A DNA stretch of 64,000 bases from Paracoccus sp. DMF-8 (GTDB taxonomy: Bacteria > Pseudomonadota > Alphaproteobacteria > Rhodobacterales > Rhodobacteraceae): contig NZ_JARJHL010000017.1 in the NCBI RefSeq assembly GCF_029309835.1, positions 372,001 through 436,000 of the forward strand, read 5' to 3'. Each line of letters starts with the position of its first letter. Within the stretch, counting starts at the first letter, position 1. The position numbers and the translations under genes are program-made. The notes below the pieces were generated by a model. It made no database searches, had not been told where the DNA came from, and saw only the letters and a list, made by a program, of their open reading frames with translations. Below are positions 1-8,507 of the stretch, in pieces.

Positions 1-1
1 C

Positions 2-124
2 GACCGCACTTCGGTCGATCACGGGACCGCTTTCGACATCGCGGGCAAGGGCATCGCCAACCACGGCAACATGAACGCCGCCATCGCCTATGCGCGCAAA
101 CTGGTCGCTGGCAAGCGCGCCTGA
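2..124 (+). CDS. PdxA-family dehydrogenase, C-terminal end (partial)
   Basis: Only the last 40 codons lie in the window; the frame is open from the left edge to a TGA. The peptide starts [17 protein letters not shown] and matches the conserved C-terminal segment of the PdxA family (4-hydroxythreonine-4-phosphate dehydrogenase and its catabolic paralogue PdxA2). A DUF1537 kinase and a Tct transporter lie close by. In other bacteria PdxA2 acts with a DUF1537 kinase on D-threonate or D-erythronate phosphates, so a catabolic PdxA2 role is more likely here than pyridoxal phosphate synthesis. That is an inference from context. It reads in the same direction as the alcohol dehydrogenase 89 bp downstream. 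Confidence 0.75.
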   Translation, partial: DRTSVDHGTAFDIAGKGIANHGNMNAAIAYARKLVAGKRA

Positions 125-213
125 CGCCCGGAACCACACCCAGACCCACGCCCCACCAAGGCGTCACCACCCGCCCATGCCGGGCATTATTCGCTATCAT
201 CGGGGAGGCTCGC

Positions 214-1323
214 ATGACCTTGGCTCGCAACATTACCCTGCATCTGCCCAAACGGCTTGAAATCGGCGCCGGCGCCGTCGCCATGGTCGGCGCATGGGCG
301 CCTGATGCAAAAAATGCTTTGGTGTTGACCACGCCCCATACCGTGGGTTTCGTCGAGCGGCTTGGCCTGACTGGCGCGATCACGATCTTTGACGACATTC
401 CGGGCGAGCCGGACATCGCCTGTTTCGACCGCGCCATGGCCGCCGCCCGCGCAGCCCGCCCCGATCTGGTCGTCGGACTGGGCGGTGGCTCGGTCATGGA
501 TCTGGCCAAGCTGGTCGCAGCGATGTGGGATGGCGACCAGACGCTGGCCGATGTCGCGGGACCGAACCGGGTCGCCGGGCGCAACACCCGGCTGGCGCAG
601 GTCGCCACCACCGCCGGCACGGGTTCCGAGGCCGGTATCCGCGCGCTGATCACCGATCCCGGCGTCGGCAACAAGATCGCGGTCGAAAGCCCGCATCTGC
701 TGGCCGATCTGGCGGTGCTGGATCCCGAACTGACATTCACCGTGCCGCCCGCCGTCACCGCCGCCACCGGCATCGACGCCATGGCGCATTGTGTCGAGGC
801 TTTCACGAACAGGAACGCCCATCCCGTCATCGACGGCTTTGCCCGCATGGGTATCGCGCTGGTCGGCCGCTATCTGGCCCGGGCGGTGCGCGACGGCGCG
901 GATACCGAGGCGCGCGAGGGGATGATGCTGGCCTCGTTCTACGGCGGCATCTGCCTTGGGCCGGTGAACACGGCGGCGGGACATGCGCTGTCCTATCCGC
1001 TTGGCACGCTGCTGCATCTGCCGCATGGGCTGGCCAATGCGATCATCTTTCCCCATGTGCTGGCCTTCAACGAAAGCGCGGTGCCGGAAAAAACCGCCGA
1101 GGTGGCGGCGGCGCTTGGCCTTTCGGGACAGAATCTGTTGCCCGCCGCGCATGGGTTCTGCACCGGTCTGGGCATCGAGATGCGCCTGTCGGCCCATGGC
1201 GCGACCGCAGACCAGCTTGCGCGCTTCGCCGGTGACGCCCACGCCATCCGCCGTCTGATGGACAACAACCCCCGCGACATGAGTGTGGACGATGTGCTGG
1301 CGATCTACCACGCCGCCTATTGA
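214..1323 (+). CDS. Iron-containing (type III) alcohol dehydrogenase
   Basis: A 369-residue protein of normal length for group III alcohol dehydrogenases. The N-terminal NAD-binding half has the GGGSVMDLAK segment and GTGSE. The C-terminal helical half carries the metal-site pattern DAMAHCVEAF, HALSYPLG and HGLANAI, supplying the Asp and His ligands. The start is supported by GGGGAGG about 8 bp upstream. It probably oxidises or reduces a short hydroxy-acid or aldehyde belonging to the sugar-acid route of the neighbouring kinase and PdxA genes. The substrate cannot be read from sequence. Maleylacetate reductase is a relative but the NAD-loop wording fits general Fe-ADH better. Confidence 0.8.
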   Translation: MTLARNITLHLPKRLEIGAGAVAMVGAWAPDAKNALVLTTPHTVGFVERLGLTGAITIFDDIPGEPDIACFDRAMAAARAARPDLVVGLGGGSVMDLAKLVAAMWDGDQTLADVAGPNRVAGRNTRLAQVATTAGTGSEAGIRALITDPGVGNKIAVESPHLLADLAVLDPELTFTVPPAVTAATGIDAMAHCVEAFTNRNAHPVIDGFARMGIALVGRYLARAVRDGADTEAREGMMLASFYGGICLGPVNTAAGHALSYPLGTLLHLPHGLANAIIFPHVLAFNESAVPEKTAEVAAALGLSGQNLLPAAHGFCTGLGIEMRLSAHGATADQLARFAGDAHAIRRLMDNNPRDMSVDDVLAIYHAAY

Positions 1324-1483
1324 GCGCGGCGGCCCCGGTCCGGTGCGCCCGGGCCGGGGCATCCGCTATCGCCGGTTCATGGCGGCCAGCAAATCGCTTT
1401 ACGCGGTCTATGTGAACACGCAGGGGTCTGACGACGCCAAGGAACAGAGGGGCCAAAGGTCCAAAGAGGCCAAACGACCAGAG

Positions 1484-1509
1484 GGGGCAGGGCCTGAACG
1501 CCCTGCCCC
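1484..1509 (+). terminator. Intrinsic terminator after the Fe-ADH gene
   Basis: A perfect 10-bp stem GGGGCAGGGC / GCCCTGCCCC with a 6-nt loop is followed by TTTG on the + strand. It lies 160 bp downstream of the alcohol dehydrogenase stop. The rest of 1324-1564 holds no gene. Confidence 0.75.
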
Positions 1510-1541
1510 TTTGCCATGCATGATGGATTGTCCGCACGAAT

Positions 1542-1561
1542 GGCCGGTCACGCGACCGGCC
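1542..1561 (-). terminator. Hairpin downstream of gntR
   Basis: Perfect 8-bp stem GGCCGGTC / GACCGGCC with a 4-nt loop, directly after the gntR stop on the minus strand. There is no strong T tract, so it may be a weak terminator or a 3' processing hairpin. Confidence 0.45.
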
Positions 1562-1564
1562 GGT

Positions 1565-2284
1565 TCAGGCCACCGCCGCGCCGGGGCGCTTGCGTTCGAA
1601 CAGCCGCTCACGCGAGCCGATCAGGTGCTGGTGCATCAGGCTTTGCGCCAGATCGCCCTTGCCGTCGCGGATCGCCTCATAGATACGGCTGTGTTCGTCA
1701 AACACCTTGGACAGGCCGCTGACCTCGCGCTTGACCGAGGCGCCGTGAAACCGCATCCCCACCGCGATATGATCCTTGAGCGCCTCCATCGCGGTGGCGA
1801 AATAGCTGTTTTCGCTGGCGCGGGCGATGGCAAGGTGGAACTGGAAATCCGCATCCTCGCGGTGCGACTGGCGGTTGGTGGCGTCGCGCATCAGTTCCAG
1901 CGCCTGTGCGATGGCCTCCAGCGTCGTGTCGTCATGGCGTTCGGCGGCGCAAGCGGCGGCGGCGGGTTCGACTGTCAGGCGGAATTCGTAGCAGTTCAGC
2001 AGATCGGCGACGTTTTCCAACTGCCCAAAGCCCAGCGGCTGCTTCAGCCCGACCGAGCGCACGAAGCTGCCCGCGCCGCGCCGGGAATAGATCAGCCCCT
2101 GATCGCGCAGCCGTTGCAGCGCCTCGCGCACGACAGGGCGCGAGACCTCGAATTCGGCGGCCAGTTCGTGTTCGGTCGGCAGGCGCTCATCGGCGGCAAA
2201 GGCGCCCGATTTGATCGACCGCAGGATACGGTCAAAGACGATATCGCCCAGACTCTTGCGCCCCGCCGGCCTGTCGCCCTTCAT
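1565..2284 (-). CDS. GntR/FadR-subfamily transcriptional regulator
   Basis: A 239-residue protein. The first 75 residues form the GntR winged helix, with LPTEHELAAEFEVSRPVVREAL and the wing GLIYSRRGAGSFV. The rest is an FCD-type all-helical ligand domain, with the conserved Asp/His pattern around residues 140-210. FadR-type proteins usually bind a small organic acid and repress their own catabolic operon. It is the last gene of the leftward tctC-tctB-tctA-kinase-gntR operon and its ATG overlaps the kinase stop by 4 bp. It is therefore the likely local repressor, responding to the transported acid or its phosphate. Confidence 0.85.
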   Translation of the reverse strand: MKGDRPAGRKSLGDIVFDRILRSIKSGAFAADERLPTEHELAAEFEVSRPVVREALQRLRDQGLIYSRRGAGSFVRSVGLKQPLGFGQLENVADLLNCYEFRLTVEPAAAACAAERHDDTTLEAIAQALELMRDATNRQSHREDADFQFHLAIARASENSYFATAMEALKDHIAVGMRFHGASVKREVSGLSKVFDEHSRIYEAIRDGKGDLAQSLMHQHLIGSRERLFERKRPGAAVA

Positions 2285-3303
2285 CGCTCAATCCCCCCGA
2301 TCATACCCGCCACCCGTAACAGACTGTCCCTGTTCCCGAATCCGCCGGATTTCGTCAGGATCGTCAAGCCATTCGTCACGGAAACCACCAGACCGGGCAG
2401 GCACTCGCCCCGGATTTCCAGCCAGCCGACGCCCCGACGCGCCAGCACCGCCTCGGCCGTGGCGCCGCCACACAGCAGCGCGGTGCCAAAGCCCGGCCGC
2501 AGCAGCGGCGCCAGCGCCGCGGCAAGGTTCTCGGCCACCTCTGCCCCGTCAAGCGCGTGGTCGCCCGGCAGGGCCTGAACCAGCAGGCGCGGGGCATCGG
2601 GCAGCGGCGGGACATGGCCATTCGGGGCACCGACGAAATGCGTGCCGGGATCGGCGCGCAACGCATCGGCCTGCGCCAGCGTGATCGGATCGCGCGAACC
2701 GATGCCGAACAGCGCGGCCGGCCCCGGAAGGGTCGCGACGGGCCGGGGCGGTCGGCCGGTCATCTGCGCCGCCAGCGCCTCGGCCAGACCACGCGCACCG
2801 ATCAGCAGCGCCCCTGTCGGCGCGGCCCGCAGCGCCTGCGCCATGTCCCCCGAGGTCAGCGTATCGGGTATCTCTGCGCGCATGGCGTGACGGCCCAGCC
2901 GGGCACGGATGTCGATGGGATGATCGACGCCAAAGCCCGCGACGCAGCCGCCGCGCACGACCCGGCCGAATTCCGGGATCGCGGGCAGCACCAGCGCCTG
3001 CCCGAAATCCAGCGCATCCAGCTCGGCCCCGATATTGCCCTTGAGGCGGGAATCGACCTTCTTGAAGATCCGCATCGGCGGCAGCGCCCGCAGGGTGCAG
3101 CGCATGGCCGCCGTGGCATCGGCGGGGGCGATTTCGCGGCTGGCGGTGGTCACGGCGATCACCTCGGGGGCCTGCGCCAGCGCGGCGCCCAGATGTCCGG
3201 GTCCCAGCGCCACCCGCACCCGCAACCCCCGCGCCGCGAACGGGGCCGCCGCATCCAGCGCGCCCGTCAGGTCGTCGGCGATGATGGCAAGGCCGGGCGT
3301 CAT
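2281..3303 (-). CDS. DUF1537 four-carbon acid sugar kinase
   Basis: A 340-residue protein with both halves of the DUF1537 family. The N-terminal sugar-binding domain begins IIADDLTGALDAA and contains KKVDSRLKGN near residue 85. The C-terminal nucleotide-binding part has GGATAEAVLARRGV and LTKSGGFGN. It is shorter than the roughly 420 residues usual for the family, mainly in the middle. Characterised members phosphorylate D-threonate, L-threonate, D-erythronate or related acids at the 4-hydroxyl. Its gene overlaps tctA upstream and gntR downstream by 4 bp each, so uptake, phosphorylation and regulation are translationally coupled. The nearby PdxA-type gene would supply the dehydrogenase for the phosphorylated acid. 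Confidence 0.85.
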   Translation of the reverse strand: MTPGLAIIADDLTGALDAAAPFAARGLRVRVALGPGHLGAALAQAPEVIAVTTASREIAPADATAAMRCTLRALPPMRIFKKVDSRLKGNIGAELDALDFGQALVLPAIPEFGRVVRGGCVAGFGVDHPIDIRARLGRHAMRAEIPDTLTSGDMAQALRAAPTGALLIGARGLAEALAAQMTGRPPRPVATLPGPAALFGIGSRDPITLAQADALRADPGTHFVGAPNGHVPPLPDAPRLLVQALPGDHALDGAEVAENLAAALAPLLRPGFGTALLCGGATAEAVLARRGVGWLEIRGECLPGLVVSVTNGLTILTKSGGFGNRDSLLRVAGMIGGIER

Positions 3304-4799
3304 TCCTCGAACGCGACCTCACGGGTCTTGCGCACCTTGGGCAGCAGCATCGCGACAAGGCACAGCACCGCCAGCCCCAGCAGCACCGCCGAAATCGGCC
3401 GCGTCACGAAGACCGATGGATCGCCGCGCCCGGTCAGCATCGCCCGGCGCAGGTTTTCTTCGAGCATGGGGCCAAGGACCAGCCCCAGCAGCAGGGGCGT
3501 CGGCTCGCAGCCCAGCTTCATGAACAGATAGCCCAAGATGCCGAAGCCGACCATCAGCATCACGTCAAAGGTGCTGTTGCTGACCGTATAGACGCCCACG
3601 CAGCACAGCGCGACGATCAGCGGGAACAGCATCCGGTAGGGCACCGACAGCAGTTTGACCCAGATGCCGATCAGCGGCAGGTTCAGCACCACCAGCATCA
3701 GGTTGCCGATCCACATGCTGGCGATCAACCCCCAGAACAGCGTCGGCTCGGTCGAGATGATATTCGGCCCCGGCGTGACCCCGTGCAGGATCAGCGCGCC
3801 GACCATCATCGCCATGGTGGCATTGGCCGGGATACCCAGCGTCAAAAGCGGGATGAAACTGGTCTGCGCCCCGGCGTTATTGGCCGATTCCGGCGCGGCC
3901 ACGCCTTCGATGGCGCCATTGCCGAACCGCTCGGGCGTTTTCGAGACGCGCTTTTCCAGCACATAGGCCGCGAAGGCGCCAATGGTCGCGCCGCCGCCCG
4001 GCAAGATGCCCAGCAGCGAACCGATGCCGGTGCCGCGCAGTACGGGCCGGGCGATGCGGCGAAAATCCTCGCGCGTCAGCATCAGCGAACCGACCCGGCC
4101 GACGGACGAGGCACGGGCGGATTCGTCTTCCAGATTCTGGCAGATCTCGGCCAGTCCGAACAGGCCCATGGCGATGGCCACGAACTCCATCCCGTCCAGC
4201 AGTTGCGGCTGACCAAAGGTCAGACGCGCGGCGCCGGTATACATGTCCTGCCCGACCAGCCCCAGCATGATGCCGATGACGATCATCGCCAGCGCCTTGA
4301 CCACCGAACCCGAGGCCATCGCGACAGAGGCGATCAGCCCCAGCACCATCAGCGAAAAATATTCCGCCGGGCCAAAGCGCAGCGCCACCCCGGCCAGCAG
4401 CGGCCCCATGGTGGCGATGATCAGCGTGGCGACCGATCCGGCAAAGAACGACCCCAGCGCCGCCGTTGCCAGCGCCTTGCCCGCCTGCCCCTGCCGCGCC
4501 ATCTTATAGCCGTCCAGCGCGGTGACGACCGAGGATGCCTCGCCCGGCAGGTTGATCAGGATCGCAGTGGTCGAACTGCCATATTGCGCGCCATAGAAGA
4601 TGCCGGCCAGCATGATCAGCGCCGTCACCGGGTCCAGCCCGAAGGTCAGCGGCAGCAGCATGGCAATGGTCGCGACCGGCCCAAGGCCCGGCAGCACGCC
4701 GATCAGCGTGCCGACCAGCGCGCCAAGAAAGCAGTAGAACAGGTTGGTCAGGCTGAGCGCGGTGGAAAAGCCCAGTCCCAGATCGGCGATCAGGCTCAT
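3300..4799 (-). CDS. tctA: Tripartite tricarboxylate transporter, large permease TctA
   Basis: A 499-residue, very hydrophobic protein with about 12 predicted membrane segments. It has the TctA signatures GLLVGTLIGVLPGLGP-like at residues 30-45 and the second copy GSLLGILPGGGATIGAF near residue 245. I start it at the ATG that overlaps the tctB stop by 4 bp (ATGA). Codons upstream in the same frame are only a shadow of tctB. The large subunit moves the solute delivered by TctC across the inner membrane with a sodium or proton gradient. The operon context suggests a four-carbon sugar acid as substrate rather than citrate. Confidence 0.9.
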   Translation of the reverse strand: MSLIADLGLGFSTALSLTNLFYCFLGALVGTLIGVLPGLGPVATIAMLLPLTFGLDPVTALIMLAGIFYGAQYGSSTTAILINLPGEASSVVTALDGYKMARQGQAGKALATAALGSFFAGSVATLIIATMGPLLAGVALRFGPAEYFSLMVLGLIASVAMASGSVVKALAMIVIGIMLGLVGQDMYTGAARLTFGQPQLLDGMEFVAIAMGLFGLAEICQNLEDESARASSVGRVGSLMLTREDFRRIARPVLRGTGIGSLLGILPGGGATIGAFAAYVLEKRVSKTPERFGNGAIEGVAAPESANNAGAQTSFIPLLTLGIPANATMAMMVGALILHGVTPGPNIISTEPTLFWGLIASMWIGNLMLVVLNLPLIGIWVKLLSVPYRMLFPLIVALCCVGVYTVSNSTFDVMLMVGFGILGYLFMKLGCEPTPLLLGLVLGPMLEENLRRAMLTGRGDPSVFVTRPISAVLLGLAVLCLVAMLLPKVRKTREVAFEE

Positions 4800-5281
4800 G
4801 CCGCACCTCCGGCTTGCAGCCAGCTTCCCAGCATCTGGAACGGCAGGCCAAGCGCCCAGGCAAAGATCAGCCAGGCGCCAAGGGCGGCCAGCGCCGCCAG
4901 CCCCAGGCCGGGCAGGATCCGGAACTGCCGGCTGGCGCTGGCCGAGATCAGCACCGCGCCGAACACCGCCAGCGGCATGCCCAGCGGACCAAGCCCCCAG
5001 GCAAAGAACACCGCGCCGCCGCAAACCACCAGCATCCGGCCCCATGCCAGCGGCGCGGTCGCATTCTCGGGCGTCAGGTTGCGCAGCCCGTCAAGCAGGG
5101 TCAGCAGGCCCAGCACCGCAAGGATGCCGGCCAGAACCGGCGGAAAGAACCCCGGCCCCATGCGCAGGGCGGTGCCGACCGGCAGGCCGCGCGCACCCCA
5201 TGCCACGATCCCCGCAATCAGCAGGAACAGCAGGCCGGACAGCACGTCCTTGTTGGTTAAGATCATTTGACGGCGCGACAT
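4796..5281 (-). CDS. tctB: Tripartite tricarboxylate transporter, small permease TctB
   Basis: A 161-residue protein with four predicted membrane helices, the usual size and architecture for TctB. It contains the early motif GARGLPVGTALRMGPGFFP, typical of the family just after helix one. It sits between tctC and tctA, overlapping tctA by 4 bp. The small subunit pairs with TctA in the inner membrane. Its own function beyond stabilising the permease is unclear for the family. Confidence 0.88.
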   Translation of the reverse strand: MSRRQMILTNKDVLSGLLFLLIAGIVAWGARGLPVGTALRMGPGFFPPVLAGILAVLGLLTLLDGLRNLTPENATAPLAWGRMLVVCGGAVFFAWGLGPLGMPLAVFGAVLISASASRQFRILPGLGLAALAALGAWLIFAWALGLPFQMLGSWLQAGGAA

Positions 5282-5321
5282 GGGGTCCTCTGTCCGGCGG
5301 GCGCAAGAACCCGCTTCTGCA

Positions 5322-5358
5322 ATGAAAAAGACCGGCGCCGGTCAGGGACCGGCACCGG
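5322..5358 (-). terminator. Intrinsic terminator/attenuator between tctC and tctB
   Basis: On the minus strand an 11-bp GC stem (CCGGTGCCGGT pairing with ACCGGCGCCGG, one G-U) with a 5-nt loop is followed by CTTTTTCATT. This is a strong intrinsic terminator placed inside the operon, directly after the binding-protein gene. It would let tctC be made in excess over the membrane subunits. Confidence 0.75.
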
Positions 5359-5374
5359 CAGCAGGAACGCGTGA

Positions 5375-6346
5375 TTACTTGTTCATGCCATACATGCCGA
5401 GATCGCGGATGATCTCTTCGGCCATCTGGCTGTCCTTGCGCGCCATTTCCTCATAGGCGGCGCCGTCGCGGGTATCGACGGTTTCGCCCATATCCTGCAT
5501 TCTCGCGACGAAATCCGGATCCTGCACCGCCGCCGAAAGTGCGGCGACCAGGGTGCTGCGCACATCTTCGGGCAGGCCCTTGGGCGCGATCACGCCTTTC
5601 CAGGACGACCAGGTGAAATCGATGCCCTTTTCCGTGGCGGTGGGCACGTCGGGCAGATCGGCGATGCGTTCGGCCTCCATCACGAACAGCGGGGTGACGG
5701 CACCGGATTCGATATGTGGCCGCGCCTCGGCGGGGGTGGCGGTGACGGCGTCGATATGGCCACCGGCGCAGGCGGTCAGCGCCTCGGACGCGCCGCCGAA
5801 GGGCACATGTTCATAGCTGGTGTCCGATGCGCGGCCAAAGGCCTCGATGGACAGGTGATTGGCACCGCCCGCGCCCGAATTGCCGATCAGCACCGTGCCG
5901 GGATTGGCCCCGGCATGGTCCAGAAACGCGTCGAAGGTCTGGAAGGGCGCATCCTTGCAGGCCAGCACGACCCACAGGTTGCGTGCGATCAACTGCAGGA
6001 AATCGGTATCGTCGATGGCATAGGTCGTGGCACCGTAATGCGGCAAAAGCGTGATCGGCCCCTGCGCGCCGGTGCCCAGAGTGTAGCCGTCAGGCCGGGC
6101 CGAAAGACTTTGCCCGGTGCCGATCGAGCCACCGCCGCCCGGCACGTTGCGCACCACGACCGTCGCACCGGCAAGCTGCTTTTGCAGCGCCTCAGCCAGA
6201 ACGCGCATCGACAGATCGGTGCCGCCGCCGGCCGCATAGGGCACGATGATCTCGATGGGTTGCGCAGGGTAGTCTGCGGCCTGCGCCGATGCGGCAAAGG
6301 CAATCGTGGCCGCAACCGCGGCAACCGTGCTGGTCAGCTTGTTCAT
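5375..6346 (-). CDS. tctC: Tripartite tricarboxylate transporter, substrate-binding protein TctC
   Basis: A 323-residue periplasmic binding protein. It starts with a clear Sec signal peptide (MNKLTSTVAAVAATIAFAAS, cleavage after AQA). The Bug/TctC fold follows, with the family phrases YPAQPIEIIVPYAAGGGTD and VVRNVPGGGGSIGT. I chose the ATG at 6346 because GGAGG lies 8 bp upstream and the signal peptide starts there; upstream codons in frame are not protein-like. It captures the acid in the periplasm and hands it to TctAB. As first gene of the operon it is probably transcribed from the AT-rich region just upstream. Confidence 0.9.
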   Translation of the reverse strand: MNKLTSTVAAVAATIAFAASAQAADYPAQPIEIIVPYAAGGGTDLSMRVLAEALQKQLAGATVVVRNVPGGGGSIGTGQSLSARPDGYTLGTGAQGPITLLPHYGATTYAIDDTDFLQLIARNLWVVLACKDAPFQTFDAFLDHAGANPGTVLIGNSGAGGANHLSIEAFGRASDTSYEHVPFGGASEALTACAGGHIDAVTATPAEARPHIESGAVTPLFVMEAERIADLPDVPTATEKGIDFTWSSWKGVIAPKGLPEDVRSTLVAALSAAVQDPDFVARMQDMGETVDTRDGAAYEEMARKDSQMAEEIIRDLGMYGMNK

Positions 6347-6867
6347 GTGAAACCTCCGAAGAGCCCGGCCCTCCCGCCAGACATCGACGGCAGCATGCAT
6401 CAGCCCGCAGCATGTTGTCAATAATTTATTGATATCGGATGTTTGTTCTTGTCATTTCAATTTCAACTTGTTGATATATTTTGATTATTTAAAAAGACCT
6501 CACGCCAATTCACAACATAACGCCTTTACAACAAATGGATTCCCGTATCGAATCCGGCTGACAATCTGGCCTGATACGTCGCCAATGGCCATGGTGCGCA
6601 GGGGGGCAAGCCCGAACACAGACGCGGACCAAGGCCGGGGACCTGCCACGCCATGATGCTGATCTGGCTTGAACCGACGTCGGCAGAGGGGACGACCTGC
6701 ATACGACTGAGGCCGGGCAAAACGATCTCGCCCCCTGGATGGCGCAAGCTGCGCACAAGCCGTTGCCTCTTCTCGACACGGCCTGACGACAGGCCGCACC
6801 GACCGAAACCTGCGATGGAAGACTTCAGAGTTGACCGGCAACATGCAGATGCCACATCATTCCTCTA
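6347..6867. other. Non-coding region: AT-rich promoter zone and unassigned DNA
   Basis: The part nearest tctC (about 6415-6510) is strikingly AT-rich, with TTGATAT-like stretches, and probably contains the leftward tct promoter. From about 6530 to the IS5 end the DNA returns to high GC. It has open frames on both strands but none with a recognisable family, good start or credible codon pattern. It may be the edge of a gene interrupted by the insertion sequence; I could not identify one. Confidence 0.5.
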
Positions 6868-7708
6868 GGGTCTGGACTCATTGAGTTTCAAAGCCAGTAG
6901 ATGACGAGGGCAGCAAGTGCGATTGCTGACAAGAATACCTTGGGGCAACGGTCGTACCGGGTCGCCACACGCCTCCAATCCTTGAGCCTGCCGAACATGA
7001 TCTCGATCCGGTTGCGCCGTTTGTACCGGCGCTTGTCGTACTTGACGGTTTTCTTCCGCTGCTTCCGGCCTGGGATGCAGGCGCGTATCCCTTTGTCTTT
7101 CAACGCTTCTCTGAACCAGTCGGCGTCATAGCCGCGATCCCCGAGCAGCCAATCGACATCCGGCAGGCTGCTCAGCAATGCCCGCGCGCCGATGTAATCG
7201 CTGACCTGTCCGGCAGTGACGAACAGGTTGAGGGGGCGCCCCTGGCTGTCGCAGATGGCGTGCAACTTGGTGTTCATGCCGCCCTTGGTGCGACCAATCA
7301 GGCGCCCACGCCCCCTTTTTCACGCCCATGCTGGTCGCGGTGCGGTGGGCCTTCAGGTAAGTGGCGTCGATCATCACGGTCTTCTCTTCGCCGTGCCCGG
7401 CCGCCAGACCCGCCATCATTTGGGCAAAGATGCCCTTGTCGCTCCACCGCTTCCAACGGTTGTATAGTGTCTTGTGCGGGCCATAGGCTGCCGGGGCATC
7501 GCGCCACCGTAAGCCATTGCGATTGATGAAGATAATCCCGCTTAACACGCGTCGATCATCGACGCGAGGCTTGCCGTGGGACTTGGGGAAGAAAGGCTCA
7601 AGACGCGCCATCTGCGCGTCCGTCAACCAAAAAAGATCAGACATGGTCACCGCTCGCTTTTCGAACCGTGAATCACGCCGCCAGTCGGAAATCAATGGGT
7701 CCTGAGCC
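6868..7708 (-). mobile_element. IS5-family insertion sequence, copy 1 (841 bp)
   Basis: The ends are imperfect terminal inverted repeats: GGGTCTGGACTCATTGA at the left and the complement of GGCTCAGGACCCATTGA at the right (14 of 17 match). Both ends touch a TA dinucleotide, consistent with the 2-bp target duplication of the IS427-type IS5 group. The transposase is on the minus strand. Its encoded proteins are identical to those of the second copy at 32559-33399, which lies in the opposite orientation. Identity implies recent movement of one or both. Confidence 0.92.
6888..7644 (-). CDS. IS5-family transposase (orfA/orfB, frameshifted pair)
   Basis: Two overlapping frames make one DDE transposase. 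OrfA starts at 7644 (MSDLFWLTDAQMARLEPFFP) and carries the first Asp in VMIDATYLKAHRTA. The second frame, ending at 6888, reads KRGRGRLIGRTKGGMNTK and carries GDRGYDADWFRE (second Asp) and RRNRIEIMFGRLKDWRR (Glu). The switch lies at an A5G5 run near 7320, the usual type of programmed slip site in this group. The second IS copy has exactly the same arrangement, so this is the native organisation, not a mutation. Confidence 0.88.
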
Positions 7709-7768
7709 TAATATACCCGCAAATCACAGCAATGACAGTTTTACACGACAGGACAAAGGGGACATGAC

Positions 7769-8379
7769 ATGACCACAAAATACCTTGCCATCCCCTTGCT
7801 AATTGCGACACTGACATCCTGCACAAAGCAATATGAAACTGATATCACAAACGATGAGATCACATTCATCCGCCGTTATACAAATCGGAAGCGCCAGAGC
7901 GATTGACTTTCAAATCATGCGGATCGACGGAATGGGGTGCGCTTCACAAGAATTACTTTACATCGCAATATGGAAGCGATGCAGAGATAACCTGCACACA
8001 ACATCTGCCAGATGAAAGCACATTGGTTCGCGTCGGCACCGAGTCTTATTGCATGAAAAATTACTGCGATACACTCCAGATCGACAAGCAATACTCCATG
8101 GGAAGAACAACCGGCATCAAACTGCCAAAAACGCGCGGGGATTTCGTTGCCATAGCATCGAGTCAAAACATATGCCGCCAGGCGGTGAACGATTGCACGG
8201 CCATTCCTCTTTGCGAAATGGAGAAAAGAGTCATCAGCAAAAATCCGAGCTCCATCGTGTTCAGCCCTGCAAACGGAACGGAATGGAACTATACGATAGA
8301 CACCGACCGCGGGACAATAAACACAACCATTTCCGTTATCGGCACCTCAGGCCTTGGTTTAAGCGCAATAGAAAGCTAA
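7769..8379 (+). pseudogene. Small lipoprotein-like gene with a frameshift
   Basis: An ATG at 7769 with AAAGGGG 8 bp upstream opens a lipoprotein signal (MTTKYLAIPLLIATLTSC, lipobox ending at Cys18). This frame stops at 7906 after 45 codons. A second frame, open from 7858, continues to 8379 with a Cys-rich soluble sequence (CTQ, YCMKNYC, CRQAVNDCTAIPLC). Joining the two near 7860-7900 would give a secreted lipoprotein of about 200 residues. I do not recognise the family. The DNA is noticeably AT-richer than its neighbours, which suggests transfer. Two separate short genes are a weaker alternative. Confidence 0.5.
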
Positions 8380-8507
8380 AGACGCAGCATATCACCCAAA
8401 ATATACGGCGCGAACCCAGATGATTGCATAGTTTACAAACCCAAGGCGGCAGACTGTTTTCCAATTCGACAATCCAGATCAACCCGCCCGAGCATCCGGA
8501 ATTCGCG

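Noticed and set aside
214-1323. Maleylacetate reductase, which with the dienelactone hydrolase at 26077 would suggest a chlorocatechol pathway
   Set aside because: The NAD-loop and metal-site wording fits general iron alcohol dehydrogenases, the gene sits in a sugar-acid locus 26 kb from the hydrolase, and no chloromuconate cycloisomerase or second dioxygenase is present.
187-1362. Long minus-strand open frame opposite the Fe-ADH gene (and similar long frames opposite benA, pcaIJ, terL and others)
   Set aside because: They are antisense shadows in high-GC DNA: Arg/His/Gln-rich, without ribosome sites or recognisable domains.
6888-7644. Transposase frameshift as a mutation
   Set aside because: Both IS copies have the same shift at an A5G5 run, and two-frame transposases are normal in this IS5 group.
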